Below are positions 18,125 to 26,794 of a stretch of DNA of 64,000 bases, piece after piece (the stretch's first letter is position 1; each line of letters starts with the position of its first letter). The stretch is from JAUVXJ01 sp964433755 (GTDB lineage: Bacteria > Chloroflexota > Anaerolineae > UBA7937 > B3-Chlor): positions 1,302,001 to 1,366,000 of the forward strand of contig CAYSSR010000001.1 of the NCBI GenBank assembly GCA_964433755.1, in the 5' to 3' direction. Made by a program: the position numbers and the translations under genes. A model generated the notes under the pieces. It was not told where the DNA came from, searched no databases, and was given only the letters and a program-made list of their open reading frames with translations.

Positions 18125-18673
18125 CTAAAGGCCCTCTGGGCCGAGGATCCGCGCCAGAGCGGCCAGACCACGGTGCTGAAGTGCCTTGATCGCACCAGTC
18201 GACTTGTCCAGCATGCGACCGACTTCCTTGCAGCTCATGCCCTCGATGAATCTCAACATCACGACCTGGCGCTGGTCTTCGGTCAGCTCACTCATTGCAG
18301 CTGCCAAGCGCCCCTTGGTCAACCGCCGCTGGACCGCAAGTTCCACGTCTGAAGAATCGTCCAGAAGCCGCTCGTCAAGAGGCACCAGCTTCGAGCGGCT
18401 GGTGCGCCGGTGGTGGTCGAGCACTGCGTTCCGGGCGATAGTGTAGATCCACGCCAGCAGGGGGCGCCCACGGTGGCGGTAGCTGTCGATCTTCTCCACC
18501 AACCGTGTGAACACCGTCGACGTCAGATCCTCCGCCGTCGCCACGTCTGCAACGCGGTAGTAAACGTAGCGGAACACCGCAGGCTGGTACAACTCATAGA
18601 TCTCGGCAAAGGCAGCTTGCTCGCCCTTCTGGGCACGCTTCACTAGCTGCTCGTCCTCGCTGCGTTTTGACAT
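18125..18673 (-). CDS. ECF-type RNA polymerase sigma factor
   Basis: 182 residues. Region 2 (AFAEIYELYQPAVFRYVYYRV, near residue 20) and region 4 (LTEDQRQVVMLRFIEGMSCKEVGRML) are separated by a short linker, with no regions 1 or 3, as in ECF sigma factors. I chose the ATG at 18673 (MSKRSEDEQ); an in-frame ATG lies 36 nt upstream. A promoter of the ordinary vegetative type precedes it, with no obvious autoregulatory element. The FecR-like gene follows on the same strand and probably encodes its anti-sigma partner. Confidence 0.9.
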   Translation of the reverse strand: MSKRSEDEQLVKRAQKGEQAAFAEIYELYQPAVFRYVYYRVADVATAEDLTSTVFTRLVEKIDSYRHRGRPLLAWIYTIARNAVLDHHRRTSRSKLVPLDERLLDDSSDVELAVQRRLTKGRLAAAMSELTEDQRQVVMLRFIEGMSCKEVGRMLDKSTGAIKALQHRGLAALARILGPEGL

Positions 18674-18774
18674 GTAGCCTATCGTTTCCCTGCAAGCAGC
18701 GACTTCCACACCGCCGAGACATCGCTGCGAGCGGAATCTGCCGCGTGCCCTACTGAAAGATCGTGCGCTTGCAG

Positions 18775-18803
18775 ATGATATATGCTGCGAGACAGCTAGT
18801 CAA
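18775..18803 (-). promoter_or_regulatory. Promoter of the ECF sigma factor gene
   Basis: Minus strand: TTGACT (18798-18803), 17-bp spacer, TATCAT (18775-18780). It sits about 100 bp upstream of the chosen sigma factor start. Confidence 0.6.
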
Positions 18804-18927
18804 CCGCTGAGCATCGAGAACCGGAGAAACGTAGTGACGCCGGCCGCCCAAGCCTTGCCCACGAGATGGGGCTCACGGCCTCCCGTGGCAACACCCGACG
18901 GGAAGAAGCAACACCTTCTGGGGATGC

Positions 18928-19818
18928 TCAGCCCAGGCTTGCGGCCTCGAATACCTGCCTCAGCCAATCGACCACGACTTCAGACACCTGAGTCGCGTAC
19001 CCCCGGTAATTGTGAGGGGCACCCTCCACTGCCACGGTGTCACACCGAGGGCTGGACACGGCCTTGGCCTTGAGGCTGGCCAGGGCCTCACCTGGCGGTC
19101 GCCCGATGAACTCGCCCACCGTTCCCATTGTAGCCAGTATGGCACAGTTCAAACGGCCCACGACTTCCCATGGCTCGTCAGGTCTGCCGAACTTGAAGAT
19201 GTCGGACTTGGAGGAAGTCATACGGTTGTGGATCGCCCGCGCGGACATGGGATACGGGGCCATCGAGTCCTGCACCAGGTAGTCTCCCTGTCCTCTGTCC
19301 ACCATGTCACCGACCGATTTCAGGATGGCGTCTAGCCGATCCGAGATCGCTTCACGCCCGAGACCCTGATCAGCCGGCGACATCAAGACGAGCCCGCGCA
19401 CTCGCTCATCCGACGTCTCACTCTGGTAGAACGCCACCTTTTGAGCGCCAGCGCTGTGTCCCAGCAGTATCATCTTGTCGTGGCCACGTTCTTGGAGGAG
19501 CTCCAGCCAAGCCGCGATGTCCAGCAGGCAATCCTCGAAGACTTCATACGCGACCCCGATGCGCCTGCTCGCAGTGGGATCCCTGGTATAGACCTTGTTC
19601 ACGATGTCGTGACCCCGCGTATTCCCGGTGGCAAACGGATAGCCTCGTCCGGCCAGCCTTTCCGCCAGGGTGTCCAGGAACTCGCTGCGATAGAAGTTCG
19701 ACGAGGCACCATGGATGTGGAGTACTGCTGGGAGGTTGCTACCCCCCGTGGGCTCGCAGTACAGCCCCTGCAGCTGAAGTCCGTCCTCCGTCCACACGCG
19801 GACCAATTCGCCTTTCAA
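18928..19818 (-). CDS. Alpha/beta hydrolase
   Basis: 296 residues. An HIHGASSNF oxyanion-hole segment near residue 34 and the nucleophile elbow GHSAG near 122 mark the alpha/beta-hydrolase fold. Candidate acid and His are in the last third (VEGAPHNYRGY near 270). There is no signal peptide, so it is probably cytoplasmic. It resembles serine aminopeptidase / acyl-esterase-like hydrolases; the substrate is unknown. A TTG start at 19818 is favoured by AAAGGAG 6 nt upstream. It has its own promoter and no operon partner. Confidence 0.8.
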   Translation of the reverse strand: MKGELVRVWTEDGLQLQGLYCEPTGGSNLPAVLHIHGASSNFYRSEFLDTLAERLAGRGYPFATGNTRGHDIVNKVYTRDPTASRRIGVAYEVFEDCLLDIAAWLELLQERGHDKMILLGHSAGAQKVAFYQSETSDERVRGLVLMSPADQGLGREAISDRLDAILKSVGDMVDRGQGDYLVQDSMAPYPMSARAIHNRMTSSKSDIFKFGRPDEPWEVVGRLNCAILATMGTVGEFIGRPPGEALASLKAKAVSSPRCDTVAVEGAPHNYRGYATQVSEVVVDWLRQVFEAASLG

Positions 19819-19866
19819 GCGTGTCTCCTTTCGGTATCCAAGACAGCATCAGGCCACCACCAGCCC

Positions 19867-19895
19867 ATTATAGCCACTACCCGACGCCCAATCAA
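19867..19895 (-). promoter_or_regulatory. Promoter of the alpha/beta hydrolase gene
   Basis: Minus strand: TTGATT (19890-19895), 17-bp spacer, TATAAT (19867-19872), about 50 bp upstream of the TTG start. Confidence 0.65.
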
Positions 19896-20224
19896 GGTCC
19901 ACTGACCAGCAAACCGCTCCACCTTCCGAACGATCCATTCCACAGCACGCGCCGGGCAACCAACCAGCGCCAGCCCGCACCCCCACACCTGTGGCCCTGG
20001 AATGCCGCCACGCCCCGTTCACTGCGCCGTAGGGCAGCCGTGCACGCCGTGCCTCTTCGCAGGTCAAGCCTGGACGAGCCGCCAATCGTCCCTCGGGGGC
20101 CGACTCTCCACACAGACTACCATGAGACGGGCGCTTCCGAGACGCACCTCACGGGCTGACCCGCCGACTGGGGATGGTCTCAGTCCGCCCGGACGACCAC
20201 CTATGGGCACTCTACCAGGCCCGC
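19896..20224. other. Intergenic stretch without recognised gene
   Basis: About 330 bp between the divergent promoters of the hydrolase and the next plus-strand gene. Short frames exist on both strands, but none has a convincing ribosome site or a recognisable sequence. Confidence 0.5.
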
Positions 20225-20253
20225 TTGACCGGCATTCCCGCTTGTGGTATAGT
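20225..20253 (+). promoter_or_regulatory. Promoter of the 20285 gene
   Basis: TTGACC (20225-20230), 17-bp spacer, TATAGT (20248-20253). It places transcription start near 20260, which rules out the longer reading of the downstream frame from 20174. Confidence 0.7.
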
Positions 20254-20284
20254 CCCCACCAGAACCAGCAGCAAGTCGGGGATC

Positions 20285-20689
20285 ATGCAAGTAATGCCTG
20301 AGCTTTCGGAATCTGAGAAGCAAGAGATACAGAGATACCTGAAGTGGGACCAGAAGAGGCTGTTCAGGGAGCTGGACCGCTACTACGGCGCTTCCTCCCC
20401 CGGAGGCAAACGCGCTTCGTACCGCTTCAAAGGGAAGGGCCGTGTGTGGCTCCACGAACTGCTGCCCAGCCTTCAGGAGTTCGTGTGCGATGAGTGGGGC
20501 TACCCCTCGAAGAAGGAAGACCCTGAGCTGCAAGAGAGCGACAAGCTGCTCGTAGTCCTGGGAGAAGCGCTCTCACCCCTGCTGGAGCGAAACCCCTTTC
20601 CGACCAAAGCCCAGGTACCCGCGTACCTCGTGGCCGCGATACTCCTCAAGATGGGCCTGGACGAACTCTGCGCCTCTGGAAGCCAGTAG
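20285..20689 (+). CDS. Hypothetical acidic soluble protein
   Basis: 134 residues, mostly predicted helical (SESEKQEIQRYLKWDQKRL), no Cys cluster, signal or membrane segment. It begins at ATG 20285 (or ATG 20294) just behind its own promoter. The middle reads FKGKGRVWLHELLPSLQEFV. It is single and convergent with the MBL-fold gene. I do not recognise the family. Confidence 0.65.
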   Translation: MQVMPELSESEKQEIQRYLKWDQKRLFRELDRYYGASSPGGKRASYRFKGKGRVWLHELLPSLQEFVCDEWGYPSKKEDPELQESDKLLVVLGEALSPLLERNPFPTKAQVPAYLVAAILLKMGLDELCASGSQ

Positions 20690-20717
20690 CACCCCAACAG
20701 CGCGCGCCACCCTCTGT

Positions 20718-21500
20718 TTACAACTGGTACACGTCGAAGTCCTTGGCGAACCGAACCGGACCTGGATACCGTTTCCCTATCTCCGCAGCGGTCAAGTACG
20801 GCTCTTTGACCAGGTTGCGATGGTAGTGTACCAGTATGACCTCCCCCACCCCGGCCTCGGCGGCCATCTCCCCTACTTGCCTGGGCGTGCTATGATACGG
20901 GTGGGGGTTCTCAACAGCGCATTCGCAGAGCAGCAGCGCCGCCCCTTTGGCGAGGGTTACGAGCTCCCGGCATGGGCTGGTATCCGCGGAGAAGACAGCT
21001 GCTTTGCCGGTGGCTCCGGAGGTGATCCTCACGCCTATCGTGGGGACTTTGTGTATCACAGGGCTGGTGTGAACAATCAGACCGCCGTCCTCCATCACCA
21101 GATGCTCCCCTTCGCTCGGTATCACCTCGAACTCCAGCGGCACGGGCTTGCTACGGAGACCGAACACATCCAGCAACGCCAACGCCACTGTCAGCGTCTC
21201 GCGGTTGGCGAAGACTCTGAGTGGCGTTCGCCTGCCATACAGCCAGAGTTCGTGCACGAGTGACGGAAGCCCATAGATATGGTCTGGATGGGCATGGGTC
21301 AGGATCACGCCCTTCAGCCGGTTCGGCTCCGCTCCCACCTTCAGCAACTTGTGGAACGGGCTCCCGGCGCAGTCGATGAGCAACCCTCCCGCCTCATTCT
21401 CCACCAGGAAGAACGTGTTATCTTGACTCGCACTCGCCAGGGCGGGTCCCGACCCCATGACGACGATCCTCACTGACCTACGATTGGAGTTCTCGGCCAC
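20718..21500 (-). CDS. MBL-fold metallo-hydrolase, RNase Z / arylsulfatase-like
   Basis: 260 residues. The metal-binding motif THAHPDHIYGLP is near residue 69, a second His is in PVIHKVP near 137, Asp in FSADTSPC near 163, and a C-terminal HYHRN near 230. The arrangement matches the ElaC/RNase Z branch of the beta-lactamase fold, but the flexible exosite arm of tRNA 3'-processing RNase Z is not evident, so a generic phosphodiesterase or hydrolase is equally possible. It ends convergently with the small gene before it. Confidence 0.82.
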   Translation of the reverse strand: MAENSNRRSVRIVVMGSGPALASASQDNTFFLVENEAGGLLIDCAGSPFHKLLKVGAEPNRLKGVILTHAHPDHIYGLPSLVHELWLYGRRTPLRVFANRETLTVALALLDVFGLRSKPVPLEFEVIPSEGEHLVMEDGGLIVHTSPVIHKVPTIGVRITSGATGKAAVFSADTSPCRELVTLAKGAALLLCECAVENPHPYHSTPRQVGEMAAEAGVGEVILVHYHRNLVKEPYLTAAEIGKRYPGPVRFAKDFDVYQL

Positions 21501-21561
21501 TTCTTTGCCACTTCCTCACTCTACCCGCCCGCCCAGCGTATGGTCTGGGCAGCCGCGCCAA

Positions 21562-22515
21562 CTACGACAACGGTCCGAGTCGTTCCCAGTCCTCAGCGCT
21601 GATCAGATTCGGCCTTCGCAGCGTCTCCAGCACGCGCTCCAAGTCTGGAGGTAGTTCAGCCACCAGATCCACTTTCCGACCTGAGGAAGGATGCCGGAAA
21701 GCCAGACGATGGGCATGCAGGAACTGCCTCTCCAGCCCCAGATGCTGCTTGCGACGCCCGTAGACGCTGTCACCCACCACGGGGTGCCCAAGAAAGGCCA
21801 GATGCACCCTGACCTGATGGGTACGTCCTGTCCGGGGCCTCGTTTCCAGCAGAGTGTACTCCCCCAGTCGCTCCAGGACGCGGAACTCAGTCACCGCTTT
21901 GCGTCCACCGCGCTGCACAACCGCCATACGTTTGCGATCCCTGGAGTCTCGGCCAATGGACGCCTCTACGACTCCATGCGTGGGCTCCACCACGCCATCC
22001 ACCAGCGCGAGGTAGACCTTGAGCACCTCTCTGGCTTTGAACTGAGCCTGTAGGTGCTCCCGCGCCTCGCGGCTCCTGGCCACCACGATGAGCCCGGAAG
22101 TGTCCTTGTCCAGCCTGTGCACGATACCCGGACGTTCTTCTTGGTCCAACGGGAGGTCCGGATACCGAGCCAGAAGAGCGTTGAGCAGCGTGCCTCTGCG
22201 GTGCCCGGCAGCGGGGTGTACGACCAGACCCGGAGGCTTGTCCACCACCACGAGGTCCTCGTCCTCGTAAACGATCCTCAGTGGCATAGGCTGCGGCACT
22301 AACCCGGCTTCTTCCACAAGCGGTACGATCACATCAACGGAGTCGCCCTCCTTGAGTCGCTGGCTCGGCTTGACCTGGATTCCATTGATCGTGACCAACC
22401 CCCGAGCGATGAGGTCCTGGACTTGAGAGCGCGAGAGAGAAGGGACCTCTGCTGCCACGTACTTGTCCGCGCGCTCGCCGCCTTCCTTGACTGTCAGTTG
22501 CAGCTTCTTGTCCAT
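21562..22515 (-). CDS. rluD: 23S rRNA pseudouridine synthase, RluA/RluD family
   Basis: 317 residues, the normal length. An S4 RNA-binding domain (ADKYVAAEVPSLSRSQVQDLI, residues 15-60) is followed by the catalytic domain with the RluA signature HRLDKDTSGLIV near 133 (catalytic Asp) and RTGRTHQVRVH near 228. It converts uridines of the large-subunit rRNA helix 69 region (RluD) or related sites. An intrinsic terminator separates it from lspA upstream on the same strand, so it may depend on read-through or a promoter of its own. Confidence 0.9.
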   Translation of the reverse strand: MDKKLQLTVKEGGERADKYVAAEVPSLSRSQVQDLIARGLVTINGIQVKPSQRLKEGDSVDVIVPLVEEAGLVPQPMPLRIVYEDEDLVVVDKPPGLVVHPAAGHRRGTLLNALLARYPDLPLDQEERPGIVHRLDKDTSGLIVVARSREAREHLQAQFKAREVLKVYLALVDGVVEPTHGVVEASIGRDSRDRKRMAVVQRGGRKAVTEFRVLERLGEYTLLETRPRTGRTHQVRVHLAFLGHPVVGDSVYGRRKQHLGLERQFLHAHRLAFRHPSSGRKVDLVAELPPDLERVLETLRRPNLISAEDWERLGPLS

Positions 22516-22529
22516 CGACCCATCACTTC

Positions 22530-22564
22530 AAAAAAAGCACCGAGGCCAGCTCAGCGCTCGGTGC
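22530..22564 (-). terminator. Intrinsic terminator after lspA
   Basis: In the minus-strand RNA an 8-bp stem (arms 22557-22564 and 22537-22544, GCACCGAG type) is followed by seven U residues. It lies between lspA and rluD. Confidence 0.85.
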
Positions 22565-22599
22565 ATTCGGAGCATAGACGCAGCATCACCCTACCGTGG

Positions 22600-23136
22600 T
22601 CACTTCACAGCCGAGTCGCCTTCCTGCTTGCTGAAGAGAAGGAAGAACGCCAGGATGGCCACGCCAACGACGATGGCGGTATCAGCCAGGTTGAACACCG
22701 CTGGCCAGATCCTGAAGTCAATGAAATCCACCACATTGCCCAGACGGATCCGATCCACCAGGTTCCCCAGGGCTCCGCCCAACTGGAGTCCCAGACTGAC
22801 CCTCAGCAGACCCTGTCTCGGCGGGAGATAGCTGTAGAAGGCCACGATGCCGATCACGACCACGACGGCGACGACGGCAAAGAAGACGCCGTACTCCCGA
22901 AACATGCCGAAAGCCGCCCCTGTGTTGGTGATGTGTGTCACCCGAACGAAGGGGGTCAAGAACGCGATGGGATTCCAGATCTCTCCGATCGCCAGATGCG
23001 TCAGCACCATGTACTTCGTGATCTGGTCCACTGCAAGAACGAGGGCCCCTACTCCGAAGAAAAGGGCCCACCCTGCCCTGCCGCTCGCGAAAACCGGTTT
23101 GTGTTCTATTGATTCCTCTCGTGGCGTCGCACGCAT
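22600..23136 (-). CDS. lspA: Lipoprotein signal peptidase
   Basis: 178 residues, four membrane helices. LspA signatures are present: DQITKYMVL near residue 40, ITNTGAAFGMF near 70, GNLVDRIRLGNVVDFIDF (first catalytic Asp) near 124 and FNLADTAIVVG (second Asp) near 149. It cleaves prolipoproteins in the membrane and would serve the many lipoproteins of this window. I chose ATG 23136, which overlaps the end of the DksA/TraR gene by about 30 nt with GAGG upstream; the frame extends further but inside that gene. Confidence 0.92.
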   Translation of the reverse strand: MRATPREESIEHKPVFASGRAGWALFFGVGALVLAVDQITKYMVLTHLAIGEIWNPIAFLTPFVRVTHITNTGAAFGMFREYGVFFAVVAVVVVIGIVAFYSYLPPRQGLLRVSLGLQLGGALGNLVDRIRLGNVVDFIDFRIWPAVFNLADTAIVVGVAILAFFLLFSKQEGDSAVK

Positions 23137-23450
23137 TCCACACAGAGCCTCGTATATGGGAGCGTCTTCAGCCGCCCCCACTCTATTGTACGCCCACAAT
23201 CCTCGCAGGTGCCGTAGGTCCCCTTCTCGAACCGGTCCAGCGCCTGTTCCACCAGTCGCAGTCTCTCCCTCAGGCTGTCACACAGCGACAGATTCCGCGT
23301 CTGTTCGAAGACGCCTGTGGCGTCGTCGGCCATATGATTGCCATATCCCGGGCGCTCCTCTTCGCGCGCACCAAGCTCCCGGATCTCGTCACCGAGGCGG
23401 ACAAGCTCGAGCTCCAGTTTCTCTTTCAGATCACCGTACGCCCTCGCCAC
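23106..23450 (-). CDS. DksA/TraR-type zinc-finger protein
   Basis: 114 residues. A long coiled-coil N-terminal half (DLKEKLELELVRLGDEIREL) is followed by the zinc finger CEDCGRTIEWGRLKTLPYTRLCVEC, split here as CEDC and CVEC, characteristic of the DksA/TraR family. Such proteins enter the RNA polymerase secondary channel. The GTG at 23450 is preferred because GAGG lies 6 nt upstream; the frame runs 49 codons further without a better site. It is the first gene of the lspA unit. Confidence 0.8.
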   Translation of the reverse strand: MARAYGDLKEKLELELVRLGDEIRELGAREEERPGYGNHMADDATGVFEQTRNLSLCDSLRERLRLVEQALDRFEKGTYGTCEDCGRTIEWGRLKTLPYTRLCVECVRRHERNQ

Positions 23451-23605
23451 TTCTTGCCTCTTTCCCCGATCACCCGACCTCTCAGTGCCCCAGTACGATA
23501 GACAATAGTAGCGCGCACCGCTCTGGTCGAGTCTCAGCCGTTGTGGTCGCCGCGCGACGTTTACCTCTATTCTAGTCGAGTTCGATGTCGGAAGCAAGCG
23601 CTGCT

Positions 23606-26600
23606 CTAGGATTCGGCAGCAGTCCCGCCATCTACCGTCACCAGATGAAACGTGATCTCCTTCCCATCGATCTGAAACCGCCCCGTTTGGCTTTCCTGCG
23701 GGCCCGCACCCTCGACCAACCCCTCTGAGAGGGTCTCCTGTTTGATGTAGTCCGCCTGACCTCGCATGACCTGGCTCAGATCAGGGTCACCTTCGTAGTA
23801 GGTGCAGATCTTGTCTTCGATCCTGAAGTCTGCCTCCTTGCGCAGGTTCTGAATGCGCCGGACCACTTCCCGTGCCAGACCTTCCTCTATCAGATCCTTG
23901 GTCAGCGTGAGATCCACGCCCACGACGTAGTCTCCCTCCTGGGAGACGGCGTATCCCTCCCGAGGCTCCGTCTCCACAGCGACCTCGTCGGGCGCCAGGG
24001 AGATCGTCTCACCGTCCACCTCCAGTGTCAGCGATTCGCCTCCCAGCAGCTTCCTGGCGCTTTCTCGAGCGTCGAGGCCTGCGACCCCCTCCTGCACCCG
24101 AGCCAGCTTCGCTCCATACTTCGGTCCCAGCATGCGTGGGTCGGGCTTCAGCACGTACCTTAGCAGCTCACTCACGTCCTCGGCAAAACGGAGATGCTTG
24201 ACGTTGAGCTCATCAAGCACCAGGCCCGCCAGCGGACCCAGGGGATCTTCTCGTCCACCAAAGGGACCCACCACCACGGCCTCGCCCAGCGGCTGCCGCA
24301 GCTTGATGCCGCCCAGGCCCCGCGCCGAACGGCCCAGGCTAGCCACCTTGATCGCCAGTTCCATGTCGGACATCAGTCGCTCGTCGACCAAAGTCTGGTC
24401 CGCTACCGGGAAGTCGCAGTGGTGCACGCTCTCTGGCGCATCCGGCGTCACCGAGCAGACTAGGTTCTGATACATCTCCTCCGTGACGAATGGAATGAAG
24501 GGCGCCAGCAGCTTGACGAGCGTAACAAGACACTCGTGCAACGTCCAGTATGCCAGGTTCTTGTCCTCATCCTGCTCGCTCTTCCAGAAGCGACGGCGGC
24601 TGCGCCGCACGTACCAGTTGGAGAGGTCATCGACGAATGCCTCTATGCTGCGTGTGGCGGCGGCAGTGTCACAGTCTTCGAGGTCTTGGTCCGCCTCTTG
24701 GATCACGACCTGAAGCCTGGACAGGATCCATCGATCCAACAGGTTCGCTGGTTCCTTGGCCGTGCCGGCTTCCTCCATACGTTGAGGGACCCAGCCATCG
24801 ATACGCGCGTAGGTAGTGAAGAACGAGTAGATGTTCCACAAGGGGATCAGGAAGCGCCGGCGCACCTCGTCCGCCGGTCCATACCCAAAGTGGAGGTTGA
24901 CCCGAGGATTGTGGGAACAGTACATCCATCGCATCACGTCCACACCCATGGTCTCGGCAGCTTCGTCGAACCAGATCACGTTGCCGCTGCTCTTGTGCAT
25001 GTCCTCACCACGCTCGTCCTTGACCAGAGCGTAGCCAAAGATCTTCAGAAACGGTGGCGCATTCTCCATGGCTGTGCTCTCCGCCAACAAGGCGTAGAAC
25101 CAGTTCCTGAACTGCCCAGGGAAGCACTCGCTGATGAAGTCCGCCGGGTACCACTTCTGCCAGTACTCCCGGTCGTGCCTGTAGTTGAGGGTCGACAGCG
25201 CTACGATGCCCGCGTCCAGCCACGGATTACCCACGTCGGGTATCCGCGACACGAGCTGGCCACACTCGGGACAACGGATCTTCACGGCGTCGATCGACGG
25301 CCGGTGCGGCGAATGCCCTTCAAACTCATCCCAGCCCTCGACCGCTCTCGCCTTCAGTTCCTCCTCACTACCGATCACCTCGAAGTGTCCACACCGGCAG
25401 TCGAAGATGGGTAGCGCCAGACCCCAGTATCTCTTCTTCGAGATCATCCAGTCGTCCATATTGCGCAGCCAATCCAACTCCCGCTCCAGGCCGAACTCGG
25501 GTATCCAGCGTATCTGACGCACCACATCCATAATCTGATAGCGAAGCTGATCCATGGAGATGTACCATTCGTCCACAAGACGGAACACCAGTTCGCTCTG
25601 GCAGCGCCAGCAGACGGGATAGCGATGCGTGTAGTCCACGACACTGTATAGCAGACCCTTCTTCCTCAGGTCTTCAAATACCGGCTCGGCCGAGTCGCCA
25701 ACATTGAGACCGCTGAGCCAGTCGAATCCGTCCACGAAGACCCCAAACTCATCCAAAGGAGCAATTGCCGGCAGGTCGTTCTCCTTGCCCAGCTCGAAGT
25801 CCTCCTTGCCACAGCCAGGCGCAATGTGCACGATGCCGCTGCCCTCAGTCTCGCTCACCTCGTCCCAGAGAATGACCCTATGCTCGGCGCCTTGCTGCGG
25901 CCCCAGTTCGTCATACGGCCCGTGGTAGGTCCATCCCTCCATATCCGCACCGGGCAACTCCTCCACCACCTCGTACGGCCCGTCGAGCACCGACACGGCT
26001 TCGCGCGCCAGGTACAGGTACTGGCCATCCTGCCGGACCTTGACGTAGACGACCTCAGGGTGTGCGGCCGCGGCCACGTTGGAGCTAAGCGTCCACGGCG
26101 TCGTCGTCCACACGAGGAGGGCTTCGCCTTCTCGCTCAACGAGGGGAAAGCGCAGGGTGACACTGGGATGAGTCAATTCCTGATAGCCTTCCGTAACGAT
26201 CTCGTGCTCGGAGATCGCCGTGCTGCAACGTGGGCACCAGGGCAAGACGTCCCGTCCCTTGTAGATCCAGCCCCTTTCGTGGCAAGTCTTGAGGAATAGC
26301 CAGATGGTGTAGTTATTCTCATCGGACATGGTGTGATAGGAGTTGTCCCAATCCATCCAGTACCCCAAGCGGATCGATTGCTGTGTTTGGATCCCTGCAA
26401 ACTTGCGCACCCGCTCCTTGCACTTCTCCACGAACCGGGCGATGCCGTACTTCTCGATGTCCCGCTTCGAGGTGAAGCCCAACTCCTTCTCTACCTCGAC
26501 CTCGATCCACAAACCCTGCCCGTCGAAGCCGTTCTGATAGCGTATCTCGTGGCCCTGCATCGCCTTGTGCCGGTGGAACAGGTCCTTGTAGGTACGCCCC

Positions 26601-26779
26601 CAGGCATGGTGGACTCCCATGGGGTTGTTGGCCGTGATCGGTCCATCGATGAACGACCAACGCTTCTTCCCCCTGTTCTTGTCGACGAGCTTGTGAAAGG
26701 CGTCGGTCTCCTCCCACCAACTCAGAATCCGCCTCTCCAAAGCCGGAAAGTCCACCTTGCTCGGAACTTCTCGAAACAT
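23606..26779 (-). CDS. ileS: Isoleucyl-tRNA synthetase
   Basis: 1057 residues, normal for IleS of the longer clade. It is a class I synthetase with an editing insertion. The HIGH signature appears as HHAW within MGVHHAWGRTYKDL (near residue 57), and the KMSKS loop as MHKSSGN (near 593). GFDGQGLWIEVEVEKELG near 88 is diagnostic for IleS-type enzymes. The C-terminal part holds anticodon-binding and DUF5915-like domains. ATG 26779 with CAGGAGG upstream. It is third in a T-box operon. The T-box specifier reads AUC, which supports Ile over Val or Leu. Confidence 0.95.
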   Translation of the reverse strand: MFREVPSKVDFPALERRILSWWEETDAFHKLVDKNRGKKRWSFIDGPITANNPMGVHHAWGRTYKDLFHRHKAMQGHEIRYQNGFDGQGLWIEVEVEKELGFTSKRDIEKYGIARFVEKCKERVRKFAGIQTQQSIRLGYWMDWDNSYHTMSDENNYTIWLFLKTCHERGWIYKGRDVLPWCPRCSTAISEHEIVTEGYQELTHPSVTLRFPLVEREGEALLVWTTTPWTLSSNVAAAAHPEVVYVKVRQDGQYLYLAREAVSVLDGPYEVVEELPGADMEGWTYHGPYDELGPQQGAEHRVILWDEVSETEGSGIVHIAPGCGKEDFELGKENDLPAIAPLDEFGVFVDGFDWLSGLNVGDSAEPVFEDLRKKGLLYSVVDYTHRYPVCWRCQSELVFRLVDEWYISMDQLRYQIMDVVRQIRWIPEFGLERELDWLRNMDDWMISKKRYWGLALPIFDCRCGHFEVIGSEEELKARAVEGWDEFEGHSPHRPSIDAVKIRCPECGQLVSRIPDVGNPWLDAGIVALSTLNYRHDREYWQKWYPADFISECFPGQFRNWFYALLAESTAMENAPPFLKIFGYALVKDERGEDMHKSSGNVIWFDEAAETMGVDVMRWMYCSHNPRVNLHFGYGPADEVRRRFLIPLWNIYSFFTTYARIDGWVPQRMEEAGTAKEPANLLDRWILSRLQVVIQEADQDLEDCDTAAATRSIEAFVDDLSNWYVRRSRRRFWKSEQDEDKNLAYWTLHECLVTLVKLLAPFIPFVTEEMYQNLVCSVTPDAPESVHHCDFPVADQTLVDERLMSDMELAIKVASLGRSARGLGGIKLRQPLGEAVVVGPFGGREDPLGPLAGLVLDELNVKHLRFAEDVSELLRYVLKPDPRMLGPKYGAKLARVQEGVAGLDARESARKLLGGESLTLEVDGETISLAPDEVAVETEPREGYAVSQEGDYVVGVDLTLTKDLIEEGLAREVVRRIQNLRKEADFRIEDKICTYYEGDPDLSQVMRGQADYIKQETLSEGLVEGAGPQESQTGRFQIDGKEITFHLVTVDGGTAAES

Positions 26780-26794
26780 GGAGCCAGCCTCCTG

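Noticed and set aside
20174..20284. Longer N-terminus of the 20285 protein
   Set aside because: The promoter (20225-20253) lies inside this stretch, so those codons cannot be translated from that transcript.
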